A stretch of DNA of 49,642 nucleotides from Azolla pinnata (GCA_037176905.1 JBBBWG010030243.1:1-49642); one strand, 5' to 3'. Counted from the first letter of the stretch, positions 10,133-26,300 are shown. Notes: generated by a model not told the origin, from the letters alone. Program-made: numbers and translations.

Positions 10133-11367
10133 AAAACAGTGTTCCTTTGTCTGAAATCAGACATTTCAGACATCGGAGTAGTTCACCATTTCCATGTATA
10201 CAACTAGAAGCAGACCTCACCCCATTTGCTGAAAGAGGTTGTCCTTCTCATGTGACAGATTTTATGAGAACGATCGAGTACTAACCGAAAATTTATCAAC
10301 CTCAGGAATGAATGTAATTGCAATACTGTGTCACATAGGAATTCAGGGATATACATGTTGTCATTCCAAAATATTGTAGATCAAATGAGAATGTATGGGT
10401 ACAAGTCGACCATACGTTCTTGCTTGGGTTCCACAGAAATGTTGGGATTCTACATTTGTGAATGGAAATGGCTTCAATTTGCTGACAATAGTCTTTGGGG
10501 TTCTTCCTGGAATTTTGATTCGTCTTGTGTTGTTGGATTCTTCACTCTGCGGGGCTTATGAAATTCATCAGTTGCTGGTTGTGACCTTTGTCAGAGTATT
10601 ACTGTGGAAGATTAAACTAGTGAACTGTACCGAAACAAAATGTATATGAATCAGTGGCAGATACATGATCTTTAATGCTGCTGACTAAAACATGATTCAT
10701 AGATTCCCCAATTCTATGGCCACTGAATTTGTTAGGCCAGAGTTTGCAATTTGGAGAACTGATACCATTTGATTTCAATCATGGAAAACGGGCACTCAAC
10801 CAAAAACATTTTATTAGAGAACGGACGCTTAAGAAAAGCAATGTTTTTATAACACGATCATCCAAAAATACACCTTCCTGAATCTGTATCTCATCACCTG
10901 CCTCTGCAATAGTAACCTTGTTTTTTTCTTCATGCAACATTGAAATTGGACTTCCAAACATTTATTTGGTTACCGTTTTACTTTCCCTACTCCCGGAACA
11001 AATAAAAGAGAGATTGTAGATCGACATGATCTACGTTATGTATCTATAATTTCTGATGGGCTTCACTCATTTGCACTGGGCTCTAGGATACAGACCTTGA
11101 TTAATATCATCGAAACTCCAGGTTTCTTTGATAACACGCCGATCCTGTCTTGTTTGTCCCTTCATGGAGAAGTACACCGGTTTCTTTGACAACGCATCGC
11201 TCCCTCCTTTCTTATCCCTTCTGTAACAGTGCTGAAGCACATGGGCAGAATCTCTCCTAAATCCTAAATTAGAGTTGAACTATATATCCAGCTGGTGTTC
11301 TGACTGGTGCCAGAAACAATTTCCATTCCGATGAGCGAAGTTGCTCTCATTTGGTAATCCAGGAGAT
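10133..11367. other. Intergenic region between convergent genes
   Basis: The HECT_2 gene (plus) ends at 10132 and the large ARM gene (minus) ends at 11368, so this 1.2 kb should hold both 3' UTRs. The sequence is AT-rich. The short frames inside it are not protein-like and no RNA gene was recognised. Confidence 0.6.
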
Positions 11368-14300
11368 TCAATTCTGTTTCCTCTCCCATTTGCCCTCCCG
11401 CCTGCTCTCTCTTTCTCTTTCCCTTCGTTCGATGCTCTGCCTGGGCCAAGACAACCGGAGACTTGACCTCAGAGAGCCACCAGTGCTTCCAATGTCGAGA
11501 AACGTACTTGGGTCTGTCTCCTCACAATGGACACTCTCTCCTCCAATATCAACGCTCTCATCAAAGCACCTATCGTCCAGGTGGTCTTGACCCTGCAATT
11601 GCTCTAGATATTGACTAGGATATGCCCATCGAGATGAGGATGCTACGAAAGACATCAAAATGACAAAGTCGAAGAATTCGATATACCTGCAGTCGGAGTG
11701 GCAGGTGGAGTAGTGCTGTTCTCTCGAATTACTCCAGTAGCGGATCTCGAATCTTGAGTGGATCTTCCACTCTCCCTCTCCCGATACCGCTCTCTAGGCC
11801 TATTTTAAGACTCCAGCATTTGAGTAGACCAGCAGTAAGTAAAGTTAAAACATCTTTGACAATGATATACTTGGAAAATCTAAGTTTTACTTTCAACTTG
11901 CCACAATAACTTCAAAATAACACTATAATTATTAGCTGGAATTACCTGCCACTAGCAGAACCTGTGAATTCCCGTCGACTTGGGCGTACTGTACCAGATT
12001 CCCTTTGTTCCAATTCTCTTTGAAGCTCTCTCTATTGAACAATAACAATAACAATAAACATATCTTTCAATCCTGATTACTTTCAGATATTTATATATAG
12101 TTGATAAAATAACTGCTAGTGTAAGTAAACCATAACTGATTCTATTTCAAATTCCAATAAAAACATTAACCTCTACTTCAGATCTTCAATCTATTATCTA
12201 CTCTACAACAATACCAATTGAGTCATTTAACTGTCCAAGTCCTACAGAAAACTTCTAGAACTGCCCAGCGATTAGTCACAATAAATAGCAGAAGACCCAT
12301 GGTTTAGGGTACAAAGCTATGTATCATCAAGAGCTCTGCATGTCTATAACTTTAATTTGCACCCTATATATCCACACTTTGCTCACCTAATTCTTAGCTA
12401 CTCACTAAAAGTCCATTGCAGAATGCAGTTTACTGAAGTATCAACAACAGTACTTTACATATTCCTTCTGCCATGATACTGAGATTCACAAAAAGTTCAA
12501 GTACTGAAGCTCAGTATCAACCAAAAGCACAAGGAATATGTGAAGTATTCTTGTATAAAAATTATCTTCCAGGCTTGACATAATAAATCTGCAATTTGCA
12601 CAGCAGGTAACCCAGTTCAAAATGATCAAGAAAAATATGTGCCACTGTCAAGAAAACAAGTTGCAGATATACCCAGTAAAGGCTAGGCTATCCAACATCT
12701 CAAACAATTTTATCAACATTGGAAATGGAAAACACACCTGCATCAGCTAGAGGGAGAATGAAACAATAACTATCTGTCAATTACCATAAAATATTACTAT
12801 AACTTTTTAAGCCCTGCTTCCACCCTGGGTAAAGTAAGAACAATTGTCTTCTCTACTTCAATTATCCTCCAAACATATTCAACACTTTGATTTAACAATT
12901 ATGCAAAACGTTACCTGTGTTCTTTTCTCACTCTCAAGATCCAAGGTATGTCTCAACTCTCTAGTCTTAGCTCGTTCCCTTTCCAGTATTTGGTGGCGTT
13001 CAATTTCCCGTTCTGCCTCTGCTGCCTTCTCCCTGAATACCAATGCAATGGTATAGATTATCATCTCATGTTCAAGATTAGTATGAAGATCCTAAGGTTC
13101 TACCTGTCAAGTTCACGCAGCAGCTCTATCTCCCGTATTGTGGATCCCTCAAGTGCCAACTGTCTCTCACGTTGGGCAAGCCTTTGCCTTTCCCTACGTG
13201 CTAGAATCTCAGCTTGCATATTTGAGTAATCCCTAGTACAAAACAAAAATGGTAAAGGCCAAAATCTAATTAACTACCATTCAGGTATTCAACTAAACTA
13301 AAGCTCAGAAACCAACAGGAGGAGAGTACAGAGTGTACTCACTCTGAACGAATTTGTGACCTCAATTCTTTGAGTCGTTCATGCCCAGTCATCCCAATTG
13401 ATGTTATTGAATCTGTATACACAAATCCGACGTTTTGCTGATAATGTATACATACCCTCACATAGAAAGAAACAAATTATTATCTAGTAGCTTACAGAGC
13501 AACATAATCGGCATAAAACATGATGAAAAAATAAGGATCAGCACACCTGGAGTGCTCCGTAATGTGTTTTCTCTTAGTGTATGCTCAGATCTAGACTTCC
13601 CTTCTATACTCTTCTCGTGCTTCACAAGCTCAAGCTCTATTTCTGCTTCCCTCAAATCCTAAACAAAAAGAAAGATATTCTTTTGTACTTCAAGCAGCCA
13701 ATATGGTTTGTAAAAATAAACCAGTAATTAAATCTTGAAATGTTGTTTCACCGTCAGCAACCAGAAATCAAAATATCTAGCATCAGCGACTGAAAGTGAA
13801 AACAATCTTGTTATCTACAGGAACACTTTTTATGCCTATGAAAGATATGTAACATCAGTGCTGTCCTGGAGACGTTTATGTGAGTCGGGAACAAACATTG
13901 AGCCACAGTTCCCAAGTGATGCATCTGAGAGAGATTACTACTGTATAGATAGGATGATGAGAAATAATTATATCCGTGTGAATAGTCTATGGATAGGACG
14001 ACAAGGTTAATTATATTATAAGGACACATACAACAAGTAAATAGTGAGGAAACAAGCCAAAATGATGTTTACACAGACCAGAGCAATAACCAGAATTCTA
14101 CTCTTGTGTTTTGCAGAATACCCATGAAAACATTGAAGACAAACAGCCTTTCACAGAGAGAACTCAGCCTTATGAATGTTATGCCTGGAAACATGTAGGA
14201 TTGTGTATCTACAATCTTCTCATCTCCCAGGAAAATTGAAATCCTGATCTTCTCTTTAGTGCTATACTAACTTTAAACCATTTAGATAATTTTTTAATTT

Positions 14301-17300
14301 CACTAGAGAATATTTGTGAATGAATATAACACAAGACAAAACCTATGCACTCATTATATAAACTTCAAAAGTTTGTACCTTCGATACTTTGAGTTCTTGT
14401 GCTAATTGTGTGTCTTCAATTATCCGAATGGCATTTATTCTCGCAAACACCTGAGCATACAGACGAAGACCATCAATAATAACAAAATCTTGAACTGAGT
14501 ATGAACAGAAATAACGCACTGAAGAAATCTGAAGTGATGCATTCTTTTGAATTTGAATATCTAATATGCACCATAACCTGTTTCATCTATTCCTGAGTTA
14601 TCTCACATATATAACCACAATTCACAAAGGTGTAGGCAATTGTAAAAAAAATTTCCTTGTTATGAGTGTAATTTTCTTGTAAGATAATCATTCTGAAAGA
14701 TATCATTCACATCTGATGTGAGATGTGCATATGCTATGCTTTACAAATGTTGAATGTGTAAGACTATATTTAAAATAACCTGCAGGACAGATTCACGAAT
14801 CCCTGCAATATTTGTAGCTTCTTGTGATTGTCTGTTACAGTTTGATAACGCTTCACTAATACCCTGCATTGAAGAAACAGCACAGGAATTTCTAATATGG
14901 TCACGTCAAATAAATCAAATTCACACATTTGATAAAGCAGACCTGCTTGGCATCTTCACCCTTCTTTCTTAACTGCAATAATGCCAAACATACAGCCTGT
15001 TCTGCCTCAGCCAAGACATTTCCTAGAGGATCCATGTCAAGATCAAATCAAATATCTGACAAGAAAATGTAGTTTGAAAACGGAAATTGGCATTTTTTTT
15101 CATGAACAATGATTATCCAAGAGAACCACAATAGAAAATAAAAAAAATGGTTGTAAATGGAAGTAACTGATCAAATGTTGACCAGTATTTATATATTCTG
15201 TGTGCAATTCCATCTTTCTATTTGTATCTGGTTTAATACTCCTGCACAAGATCTATGATCTATGACCATGACTCCAATGTGCATTTCTTCAGCAGAACAA
15301 AGCCATCTGGAACCCACAACTTTCCAAATAGGTTTTACGATTTCAAGATCTGAGATTGAGATGTTTAATTGATTAAAATGAGAGACGGAGATAGATAGAT
15401 ATACTATATTATCATCTTCAGAGATGGATAGATATACTATGAGCTAGCAACTCTTAATGTCCAAAGACTTTACTAATGAATATGCAATCATGTCAGCGTA
15501 ATTTGATTGGGAGAGGAATTTGTGCAAGGACTGGGCTTGGTTCATGATGTGTTGAAATCATTGTCGAATGTTATCTATAGTAGAGCATTCTGTGATACTC
15601 GAACTTAAGGTTAAACCTTTGGTTTATGCACCATGAATGGTAATTGAAGTAACTTGCTATTCCTCAAAATTATTAGAGACAAAATTACCAGGCTTTTGCT
15701 TGGAAAGAAGCTCCAAACTACTCCATACACGAGATGGGATCATGTTAATATCCTCAGTTGTTGAATATAAACACACACGTGAGAGAAGCGCAAGAGACAT
15801 CCTTGTAACAGATGCATCACTCATTGTATATGACATTTTTGCCAAGCCTGGTAGGAATACATCTGCTGAGCTGAGTAACCTTTGCAAATATTGTGATTGA
15901 GCTAATGGTACAAAGTCGATCAACACTTCAACAGCTTGCCTTCTAATGCTTGCACATGGATCCCATGCAGCCACTGAAGATACCCCATCCCAAGTTGCAG
16001 TAACTATCTCAGAGATAAACGTTTTCTTTTCTACATCTTCTCTCCCAGAACATATATCACCTCTACGTGGATCTTTGACCATGGCTAATTTGTGTAGCTG
16101 TTGAAGAGCTGCCATTCTTTGTTCTGGTTCTTTATGCTCCAAGAGGATCTTGAAAAGCCCAGACATGGGAGCAGCTGAGACATCTGACTCAATGGATATG
16201 GTAGTCATAAGCTTTGATAGCCATTTTGTTGTGTATTGTCTCCAAGCAACCCTTGGCGCATGAGTACACTGGAATTGTAATACCAAAGATAGAGAAGGGA
16301 CAACTTCAAAGATGTCAGACGATAATGATTGTGTGAAAAGGAAGTCCATCATAGAAGACCCGACTTGCCAACAATTGGACTGCTGCAATCTCAGTATGAC
16401 ATTGCAGAACAAATCAAGAGCAGCTCTATGGGATTCAACAGTTTGTCCTATTCCTTGCATGCCAATTTGGTAAAAATCACCAATTTGTTGCACATTATTT
16501 TGCATTGAACTACATGACATGGAAAGTCCATAACTGAGGAGACTCCAAGCCAGAACGCAGTATGCCGCTGATTTAGTGATTTTTGATGAAAGGTAAGGAT
16601 GCATTTTCCATGCTGCTTCTAGTGCTGGACCCAAGGCTGATAGTAAACCATCCATGCACTTCCCAAACTCCTGTAAATCATAACTGTTTGAGAACAATAT
16701 GCACTCTGTTTTCTCCAGTGGTACACCATAGCCTTCATTCTCCACAAACTTTGTCGTATCATGCGGCTCTTTATCAGTCAAAAGAGTCTCTTTGATAGAT
16801 AACTCCGTTTCTGTGGGCTCACTTGTAACAGCAGAGTCAGACATAGCTTTCTTAGAATTAACATCTTCTGTAGATCCTTTCAATCTCACTGCAACCTTTT
16901 CCAGTGAAAGACCAACCTGAGTCATACATTTTTTAAGCAGCCAATGATAAGATTCAAAAACCTTTTGAAATGCATACAAATAATTATAGTAGCAAGGCAA
17001 TTCACAATAGCTGGTGAATTTCGCCCAGTTGATTATTAACTGCATAAGCTGCAATCTCTTTTGTACTGACAAATCAGATAAAACAGTCCCAGCAAGAAAA
17101 AGAAGGAATGCACCCCTAGAAGTCTCTTCATTTTTAGAAACTGGACCCTGCTGCAATTTTTCCATCAATGCACTGAAACACAGTGATTCAAATGTCAAGA
17201 TACCATATTCATCTATTTGATTTTCAACAGATGCCAATGATCCAACGCCATATGATATGACTGGCTTCAGAGCTTTGAGCATGGAATCAAGTAAGAAAAT

Positions 17301-20300
17301 GTCACAGTAAGCACTATCACATAATGATAGGACCACATCAATGACTCTGGGAAGCTCTGGTACTATAGCTTCCATATGTTCCACCAATATAATCTCCAGC
17401 AGTTTGAGGATCACAAATCTGATATTTGCAGCTGAAAATCCTTTTGCCATCATAGAGCACTGTGAACTCTTTTCCTTTTCTTGAAAGTAAGGGTGACAAC
17501 AGATCTCCGAAAACCAACTTAAAATATCTGGAATGGCGGATGTTGGTGCACCTTTCAATTGGTAGCATATTGCCCCAAGTAGTGCTGATGCATTTGCACT
17601 GAACTCTTTCCTTAAACTAGGGCAAACTTGATCTAATTCAGGATATAAGAAATGGGAAACATCACCTGAGCTGAACTGTTCTCTAGCATGGTTCATATTA
17701 ATATCCGTTTGGTCTTCTTGAGTTAATTCATAAGAATGATAGTCAGATGGTAATCCTGGACCATTCATCTGGGAAATCCCTGAGGACATCAGATCATCAG
17801 CAAAAACTGAAAGTAATAAAGACAATTGGTGGAGATCAGACGCAAGAAAGATTCCTGTCTTCTGCTGAGTCTTCGCAAAACTTGCCAACCCTTTCCAGCC
17901 AATGAATCGCACAATAGGAAATGAGGATGATGAAAATTCAGCTATCTTGGATATCCACGCAGCTGCAGGCACTAATTCCTTAAAATAAACAGTCTCGGAA
18001 GTACCAAATTCGTCAACCTCACCTGCTGATTCAGCGCCACTTGCTGCATCTGTCAACCTGCCTAATAGCACCCAGAGTCTTTGAAGAGACAGTGATCTCA
18101 ATACGGTGTTCGTATGTTTTTGAACTGAGAGAAGGGAGACATTGAGTTGCCTTGCAACTCTCAAAATTATGCCCACAACTTGTTCTGGTGGGCATGACAA
18201 CTCCGTTGAAGAACATAGCATGAAAAGAAGCCCTTGCAAAAGGCCTTCATTTATGTTATTATGTTCCTTTTGCATATACGAAATCAAGAATCTCCAAAGA
18301 AGGCTTTGCTCTTTGCGCACAATAGTAGTTGCATCAATCATAGCGTCAACAGAAATACCAGAATCTCCAAATGCAAAATTAGAAGAGCCAAAGAATGAAT
18401 CTGAAGTTTGCAAGCCTTCGTACGTCTTCTCCATGGCCGCTCTATCCCACTCTGCAGCTCTCAAAAGAATTTGCAGGACAGCTTTATCACGGTCCTCTTC
18501 AAGAGAAAATAAACTACTGTGTGCAGTCTGTTTTAAGATATCCTTTCTCAAGTTAAGCCTCTGCTCAATTCGGCTATCACTCTTTCTAGCTCTATGTAAA
18601 ATCTCATTATACTCTAGTGATTGAAACATGAAGAGAGGGTTTAAATAGCATTCAACTGCCAATAGCATAGTATCTATTGCAGCTTGATGGTTGTCAAATG
18701 CCCCACCTTGTGAATGCAATTCAGTCGCAAGATGAACAAATTCTGCAGCTCTAAGCTCCCGTTCTTCAAAATTGGAAAGCAGTAAATAATCTATATGAAG
18801 ATTTATCAGGTGTTCATTCATTTGAGTATCTGAAGTTGATGTTTCTGGAGGCACGTCTTTCTTCTCTCCAATATTTCTTAGCTCACTTTCCACCTGGCCA
18901 AAATCATGAGTATCCGCAGTGGAAGTCGATAATATTTTCCAATCCATAATTTTTAGCTCTATAGGAATAAAAAGGGAATTAGGATCTTCAAGATTATCAA
19001 TAGATGCCAACTCTGACTTGTTAGCAGCTTCCTCTTCGGCAGGAGATGGAAATGGTATCACTCCACTCAGCTGATGTGCTGACATTACAGTGCTTTCATC
19101 CACCATCTCTGCAGTGACTTTCTGAGAATCAATATCAGGTGGAAGCGGCAATTGTGGAGCCAGAATGGACAGCAGTACACTGCATTCAAAAATCCGATGC
19201 AAAGAAATGTCAATAAGACATCTAGTGAGTCATATAAGCGAAGCACATTTCGTATTAAAAATCACCAANNNNNNNNNNNNNNNNNNNNNNNNNNNNNNNN
19301 NNNNNNNNNNNNNNNNNNNNNNNNNNNNNNNNNNNNNNNNNNNNNNNNNNNNNNNNNNNNNNNNNNNNCACCAATCACATATGGTGTTCGGTCATCTAAT
19401 CTATATCATACTTCAAAAAATATATCCCTATACTGTCATTAGAAATGACAGCCAAGTTGAGATTTTGATTTAGCAACTCATAAATGTGTTTTCCTGCCCT
19501 TCAAAAAGAACTGCGTGTATCAACTAACATAGGAACCCTTCATTGTTTTGAAGGAGCAGAATGGAAGACCTGATAAAAAGTAAGGCGAAAGGAGTAAAGA
19601 TGTCTCAACATCTTGGAGGGGGACAATGGATAGTTCACATACTCATACTGACAAGCGTTTAACCTGAAACTGTTGTCTTCGAAATAACTCTAACACATTG
19701 AACATTTCTAGAGGTCTCAGACTTTATTCATGAATAACAAGGGTTGCGAGGTCATGGTCCAAACAGATGCAGTTTACATGCGGACAAAACTCCCAGTGTG
19801 TCACAGCTTTCAGGTGTTGCAGTCAAACCCCTATTTATGTGACCTTTGAGTGCGAGAACCATTCTTTGCTGCTGGGCTGAGTGCTGTACAACAACTTATC
19901 TCTATGCCTTGAGTTCTTGAAAGAACAGTCGATGTTCTTGATTTCTCGCCAAAAACTCATCTTCAACAATTCTCTCTTATTTTATAAAATAGTGCCAAAA
20001 CAGGCAGATCTATCCTCTCATTGACTTGCACCACCATCTCCATGTCTGAATCTCTAATTAACATGAAGTGGACTAGCGATACTATATCAGCTAACATATG
20101 AGGTAAACAGCATCAATATCATAGACATTATAAAAACTCCAACTTACGGCAAGTGTAAAAAGAGGGGACTCTAGCTGTGATCTTCATTCTTATAGGCATT
20201 GTCAAATTGGTCTACGTCCTTCAATTTTCAAATAAATAAATCTAAGTCACGTCACCCTGTACAGAATAGTGGTTCAGGTTGTGCTCCTATCTCTGACTGG

Positions 20301-23300
20301 ATGTCACCATGGAGGTACTAACTGTTAGTCTTTACCAACGAATCTCTGCCAGTATTTAAGTGCATTTAACTCATCCAAATGTCTTGAATGTGTCGTCTGA
20401 AAGCTTGCCTGACCAGCTAAATGGCAGTCATTTAGCTGTGTCCATACACTCAATTCTTTGTTAGCATCATCACAATGTTAGCTGGGTACTAGTAAATATC
20501 AATCGTCTCATCTTAGAGGAATTCCTCACACAGATTAATATATATATAAAATGCCTCAAAATAGTATCAAAAACCTTGGTTTAACATTGCCTTTCCTCCA
20601 TTCTGTTTCAAGAGCGGGAAGAATAGTTGGTTTACTTATGGCTGCCTTTAGGATCTCCAGTGCCAATGAACAAAAATATTCTTGTTTCTCTGTTACCACA
20701 GTTGACACGTCACCAAATGCAATCATATTCTTGATGGGACTTATGGCTGGTTTGAGGTATGGTTCCAGAATCTCTATGATAAAAATCAACTTTTGCTTTA
20801 CATCCTGCAAATCAATCTTTGTATAAGAAACCAAGGATTGGACCTCAAAACCATTGGGCTAACCCAAAAGAAATCAACCTTATACATTGCAAGAAACTCG
20901 TCCATATGTCCTGAAAGGCCAATCATAAGGTAGATAACAGCAGCTCGAGCTCGAGCAGTTCCTCTGTTAATCACCTGCGAAATACAAAACATGATATTAG
21001 TGGTAAACCACCAAAATTCCTGAGACCAATATGAATAAGGGAAATACCTGTATAACAGCTAGAATTCCCTCTACAAGTTCAATGGCCAGATCAATCTAAT
21101 CAAGGCATCATGATCACAGTTCGATAAGAATCTATTTTTATGAAATAAACAACAAATGTGCTGGATGGCTTACAAACCTTTGCAACAACCATTGGCAGAC
21201 ACGAAGAAAGCAGACCAGAACATAGATCGATAATGACACATGCAGCCCTTTCCTGCATTTGACATTATCAGAGGAAATTTACAAAATACCCTAAAATATT
21301 GACTTCCTAGGTATAACAAATTATCAACTACCATACATGAGCAAGTGAAAAGGATGATAGGTAACCAGCACATCCATCTAATAGAGGCTTGTATAATGGT
21401 GTAGTCATCAATAAGACAACCTGTCGAATGCAGAAATTTCTTTTTCATTGAGTTCAAACAAGTAGTCATAAACATGCGAAAGTTAGCTTTAGCCATGAAA
21501 CAAAAACAAATTCTAACCTGAGAGAGAGCACGTTGAACTAGTGGACTTTGCCATGCACTAAAACCTTCATCTGGCTGATCGATAAGATTAATGTTTGGGG
21601 GACGAAGAGCTACCAAAATAGCCGAGGGGATTTAATCATTAAAATCACAAATTTACTGAATGTGATAAAGGGGTCGATTATACCTGGAAGAATAGCTTGA
21701 ACGAATGGCAGAACCGGTAACATATCTGGCTTTACTTCAGCTAACCTTCGGCAAAGAAGAGGCTGCAGAAGGTGATTATATACAGATGAACACGATAAGA
21801 TATATAATTAAAAACATCAATGACATTTTTAGTCGGCATGCAAAGCTGTTCATCAATATGATACACTTGATATTTATTACACCGGTGTTTACGGAGATTT
21901 TAACATGGTACACATCCATATGCTTGAATATGATGCATAAATTTTCATACAGCTCTGGATTTATAAACAGCTCTCATTAAAATAAAATAGACATTGTTAA
22001 CACTGGGAATTGAGAAAAGAAACATCTGAAGATTGTCAAGAAAGTTAGCATTCCTGTGTCATAAGGTGAGTGGATATCTCCCTATCAGTTAAAAAGGATA
22101 ATTATCAAGCATGCCATCAACCAAAAACTGTTGGCCTACATATATGAACAGTCAACCTAAATCGAAGGAATGCAGATTGGCTACTGGTTTTCAAAATATG
22201 AGGGCTACTTGCCAATGCTGTGGGATCATAGATATAAGTTTGACAACATAGGCTTGGAAAAGTACAAGAAACTGGTTTTTTTCTAGAATAAATGACCTTT
22301 GCAGCGTTTTCCAAGATATGATGACTACTCTGCCAATGCTGTGCAATCGTAGATTTAGCTTTGAGCATTCACTCAAATTTGAGTGGTTTAACGCAACAAA
22401 GAATAAATTGCCATTCTCTGTTTCAGTACAAAGTTATGCAAAATTAACTCTTATTACAAATTGAGAGAATGAACAGAGCAAGAATAAGTACTAATGCTCA
22501 TTAACTTACTTTCGCAACACAAGCATACAGGAAATGGAGAAGTCCTTCTTCTACACTCGAAATATCTAACAGTGATGAAATTCTTGAATCTCCAACGATA
22601 TCTTCAAAATGGAACTCCTCCCCAAAGAGGGATGAATAGTCATTTTGCGGGAGGTTCAAAACCGATGAGTCCACACTTGCCATCTCATCGTTGTCAGCCT
22701 CAATTGCAGAACTCTTTGACTCCATTAGAATAACAGGTGTTGCAATACTGTAAAATAACTTTGCAACCTGAATGCTCAGAAGGAATAATTGGTGTTTAGC
22801 AGTTAAATTGGGAGAACAGTGAACTTAAGTTCTAAACATAATGTGCAAATGCAGAGCTACATTTTCTTAAAATAAGGCCACCTTACCATTCTGCAGACTA
22901 CCCCTAGATCATTCTCCCTGTATGCCACTTTCATAAATAATAACACCACATCAGGACGAAAGGCCAATAAATTGCCTCCTAATTGTTGAGATGACACTGG
23001 ACTACGAGATCTTCTTGGTGGTGCCTACACAAGAAAACTTTCATGATATAAAAGCCAACAATAAATAGGTGCGAAACCTGAATATAATTGTCATCAGAGT
23101 AGCAAACATTTGCATCTTAAGAAGAAGTATCTCACATCTACCCCAATGTCACTTTACACCCACAAGATTTGGGCTTTCCATCTACAAGTTTCAGATATAT
23201 GCAGATTTTGGGCAAGTACTCATACCCCTACACCTACTACCACAGTGTTTCCATCAAACAATATGAACAAAATGATGGCGGCAGTGCATACTAAAAAATA

Positions 23301-26300
23301 CATATTCTAGGTAAATGACTTTTATGCATGAAGTAAGTGATGCCTCCCTTTACGCTTTTTATAACTAGCATAATACCCTTGATCAAATTCCAAACACTGC
23401 CACTAAACATAGTACTAGATCTAAGCATGTCTGACTGCATCACAAATGAAAAAAACATTTTTTGATGCCAAATACATAGCTGCCATCATGCGACATTATA
23501 TGCCCATTATTAATTCCATCAATACAACAAACATTATTACTTACAAGAAAAACCTCATGAACAAGCCATCATTCTGGTGCCTGGAAAAGGGCTACTTCTT
23601 GCGGAATAGGATGTCTAAAATGTTCCATGCATAAGCTACACACTCACGACCAGGCAAGTTTCCAAATAAATACTTATGTGAAAAGGTAAAGAAACTCTTA
23701 TTTGCTGGCTTTGCATAAAAGGATGTACTTGCATCCACAATCTGAGTCTTTGAGGTGGCCTTGTGCCTATTCAGCAGGACATTAATGACATTACCCTCAG
23801 TGGATTTAATGACTTCTGCATGGATTGGGAGGAACCACAAGAGAGGAACTTAGACAGAATTAGGTTTAGCGGCGGCCCTACACCTTAATCCATGACCAAC
23901 ATGAAAATACACTAGATTGGCTTAGACATCACCTAGCTTACCACTTCATAGTCCAAGATGCACCATCAAAGATTTCAAGAGAATGGTAATCATCGGCTCT
24001 TCTCTTTTGAGAGGTCCAAAATTGTTTCACGAAATCTCTTTTATCTCAAGGGATTCTAAATTTCAGTTTTTAGAGGCCATTGAGTCCAAACTTTCAAAAG
24101 ATAACAAAAATGAAGCCTAAACAAATCAAGGCAGGTTAATGGAATGGAAAGAAATAGTCATAGCAAGCTAAGTGAGGCAGAAAGATGAAGAGACAGAAAG
24201 CTGATCTAATTTTCTGCCCTAAATCTGGGTTTCACGGCCTTGGGACAAGATTTTATCGATGTGAGCACTCTGACGACATGGACTGTGTGAGAAGATCTTA
24301 AAACGTCCTAAGTGGCCCAAAGGCCACAGAATCAGATCATGGTAATTGTACTGTAAGAAAAACGCACTATCAATAAACCCAAGAGAACAACTAAAAGGAG
24401 TACAAGTCAACATAAACACAAGGAGAAGACTTGGAGTCTTATATGCAACTGCTTCATTTGGGTATTTTCCACAATAATTACAACTGATAAATGATACACG
24501 AGAATTTTACTTCCAGACATTACCATACTAACAACTATATGACAAAAAACAAGAATTCAATGTCAAAATCACTATTAAAAATTAATACCTCACCTGGAAA
24601 TTGGACGATACTGTAAACAATGAAGTTTGGTTACCCTTTGAAGGATCTAGCTCTGCTGTGGGCAAGTTCTTCATCCTTTCCCTATACCGTGGACATAAAT
24701 AAAATGTTATGATATTTGAATACCTGAAACGTGCTATTCTATTTTTCTGTATGTGAAGCATCAATCACACCTTTCATCTATGGCCATCAAGATAGGATAG
24801 AAGGGCCCAGAAAGCACAGCAAGAAACCTCAGAACAGATTCTATGTCTTCACCATTTGCATTGAGTTCAGTCTGTTACCAGACATCAAAATATCAGAGTG
24901 AGAAATGTGTATGAACAAGCTGATCTCTCGAAAAATATCAGCAAACCTCCAAGTACGGAGCAAAAGGTGCCAGCCGACTCATTATATCTCGAAGGAGCTT
25001 GAAATCGTCCAAATAAGTCACCAAAAGGTTCTAGGTTAGCTGTGTGGTTTAAAAACACGCCAAAGTGCTTTGAATAAAATAATGTACTAACCTGTAGATA
25101 AAGATCTTGAGTTTCTTGCTTACTCGATGTTAACTGTGGCAATAGATGCTCCACCAAATTTTGAAATTCAGGCTCAAGTCCAGGCATTGGAATGCCTAGT
25201 AACTATTCAAAGAAGTTTCATGCAGGTATAAGGAACCAAGCAATTTATTGAAACAACGTGGTGATTGCAAGCATACACACATAAATACCTGTACAGAGTA
25301 TATAGCTATAGGGTTTCCACGTAAACAAGATATTCTCACATATCGGCAGGGTGCGTAGTTAGTTATATATTGAGAATCCCTTCTTGAGGCCTCACATCGG
25401 GTCCTAACCTTCATGAATGATTCTGGCTGCCATGATAAAAGACAGAATCTGTAAATATGTAATTGTGACGTGCATGATGCGAGTGAAAAAGAAGGGAATA
25501 ATAATACATCCATGAGAATCCACACAACGAAGAATAAGTGAATAAATCAAAAGGGATCTCTACTTCCACATAAGATGTACACATACAGAAAGAAAATCAA
25601 AAAAGAGAATGAGAGGGTATAGAAATAAAAGCAGCACCATTGCACGCATATGAACAAAAGACCACAACAATATGTTCTGTTCATCATGACAATTATCACT
25701 TTCCAGATCTTCCTTTATTCATTATAAACGTTTTGAATTCCATTGGTCACTCAGCCGAAACGTTGTGAGCATGATTTGATTTCAACTTATTTTTATGAAT
25801 TAACTTGAGGGCGGTCTCATCTGCGCCCAAAGTGCCTCTTTTAAATGGAGAAATTTGAGGTAAGCGTTTTCTTTTAAATGTTCTCTCATCTGTGCATAAA
25901 AAATGGAGTCTATTGTCTCAATGCCAAAATCCGGAAGGTTCTTTGCAGACACCTAAACAGATGAGGCATGTGAAATTCTGCGATTTTCCTCTTTCCTTAT
26001 GCAGGTGGCATTGGCTGAGAATACATCGCAGGAAAGGAAATCGTACCTTGTAACGCAAGCCGAGAGAAATTTCCCACTCGATGACTGATTTGTTGACAAT
26101 ACGGATTTGCTGAAGTAGGCAGGGCTCCTTGAAGAAAGAATCGACGGAAAAAAAAACGTGACCTTTTCGGAAGTATGTACGCGTCTCTGTCTAGAATCTA
26201 AATGTAAACCAAAAAGGAAGAAGAAGAAGAAGATGGAGACCTCGAGTTCGAGGAGAATCCATTCTTTGGCGTTGGTGGAGGTAGACCAGTGGTTCTTGGG

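Noticed and set aside
19152-19473. Open frames running through the N gap
   Set aside because: They exist only because N codons are read as X; the flanks are intron and exon 17 shadow.
23592-23840. 82-codon minus-strand frame in intron 7 of the ARM gene as an extra exon or transposon gene
   Set aside because: The exons on either side already join in phase to give a continuous family-like protein, and the frame has no recognisable motif.
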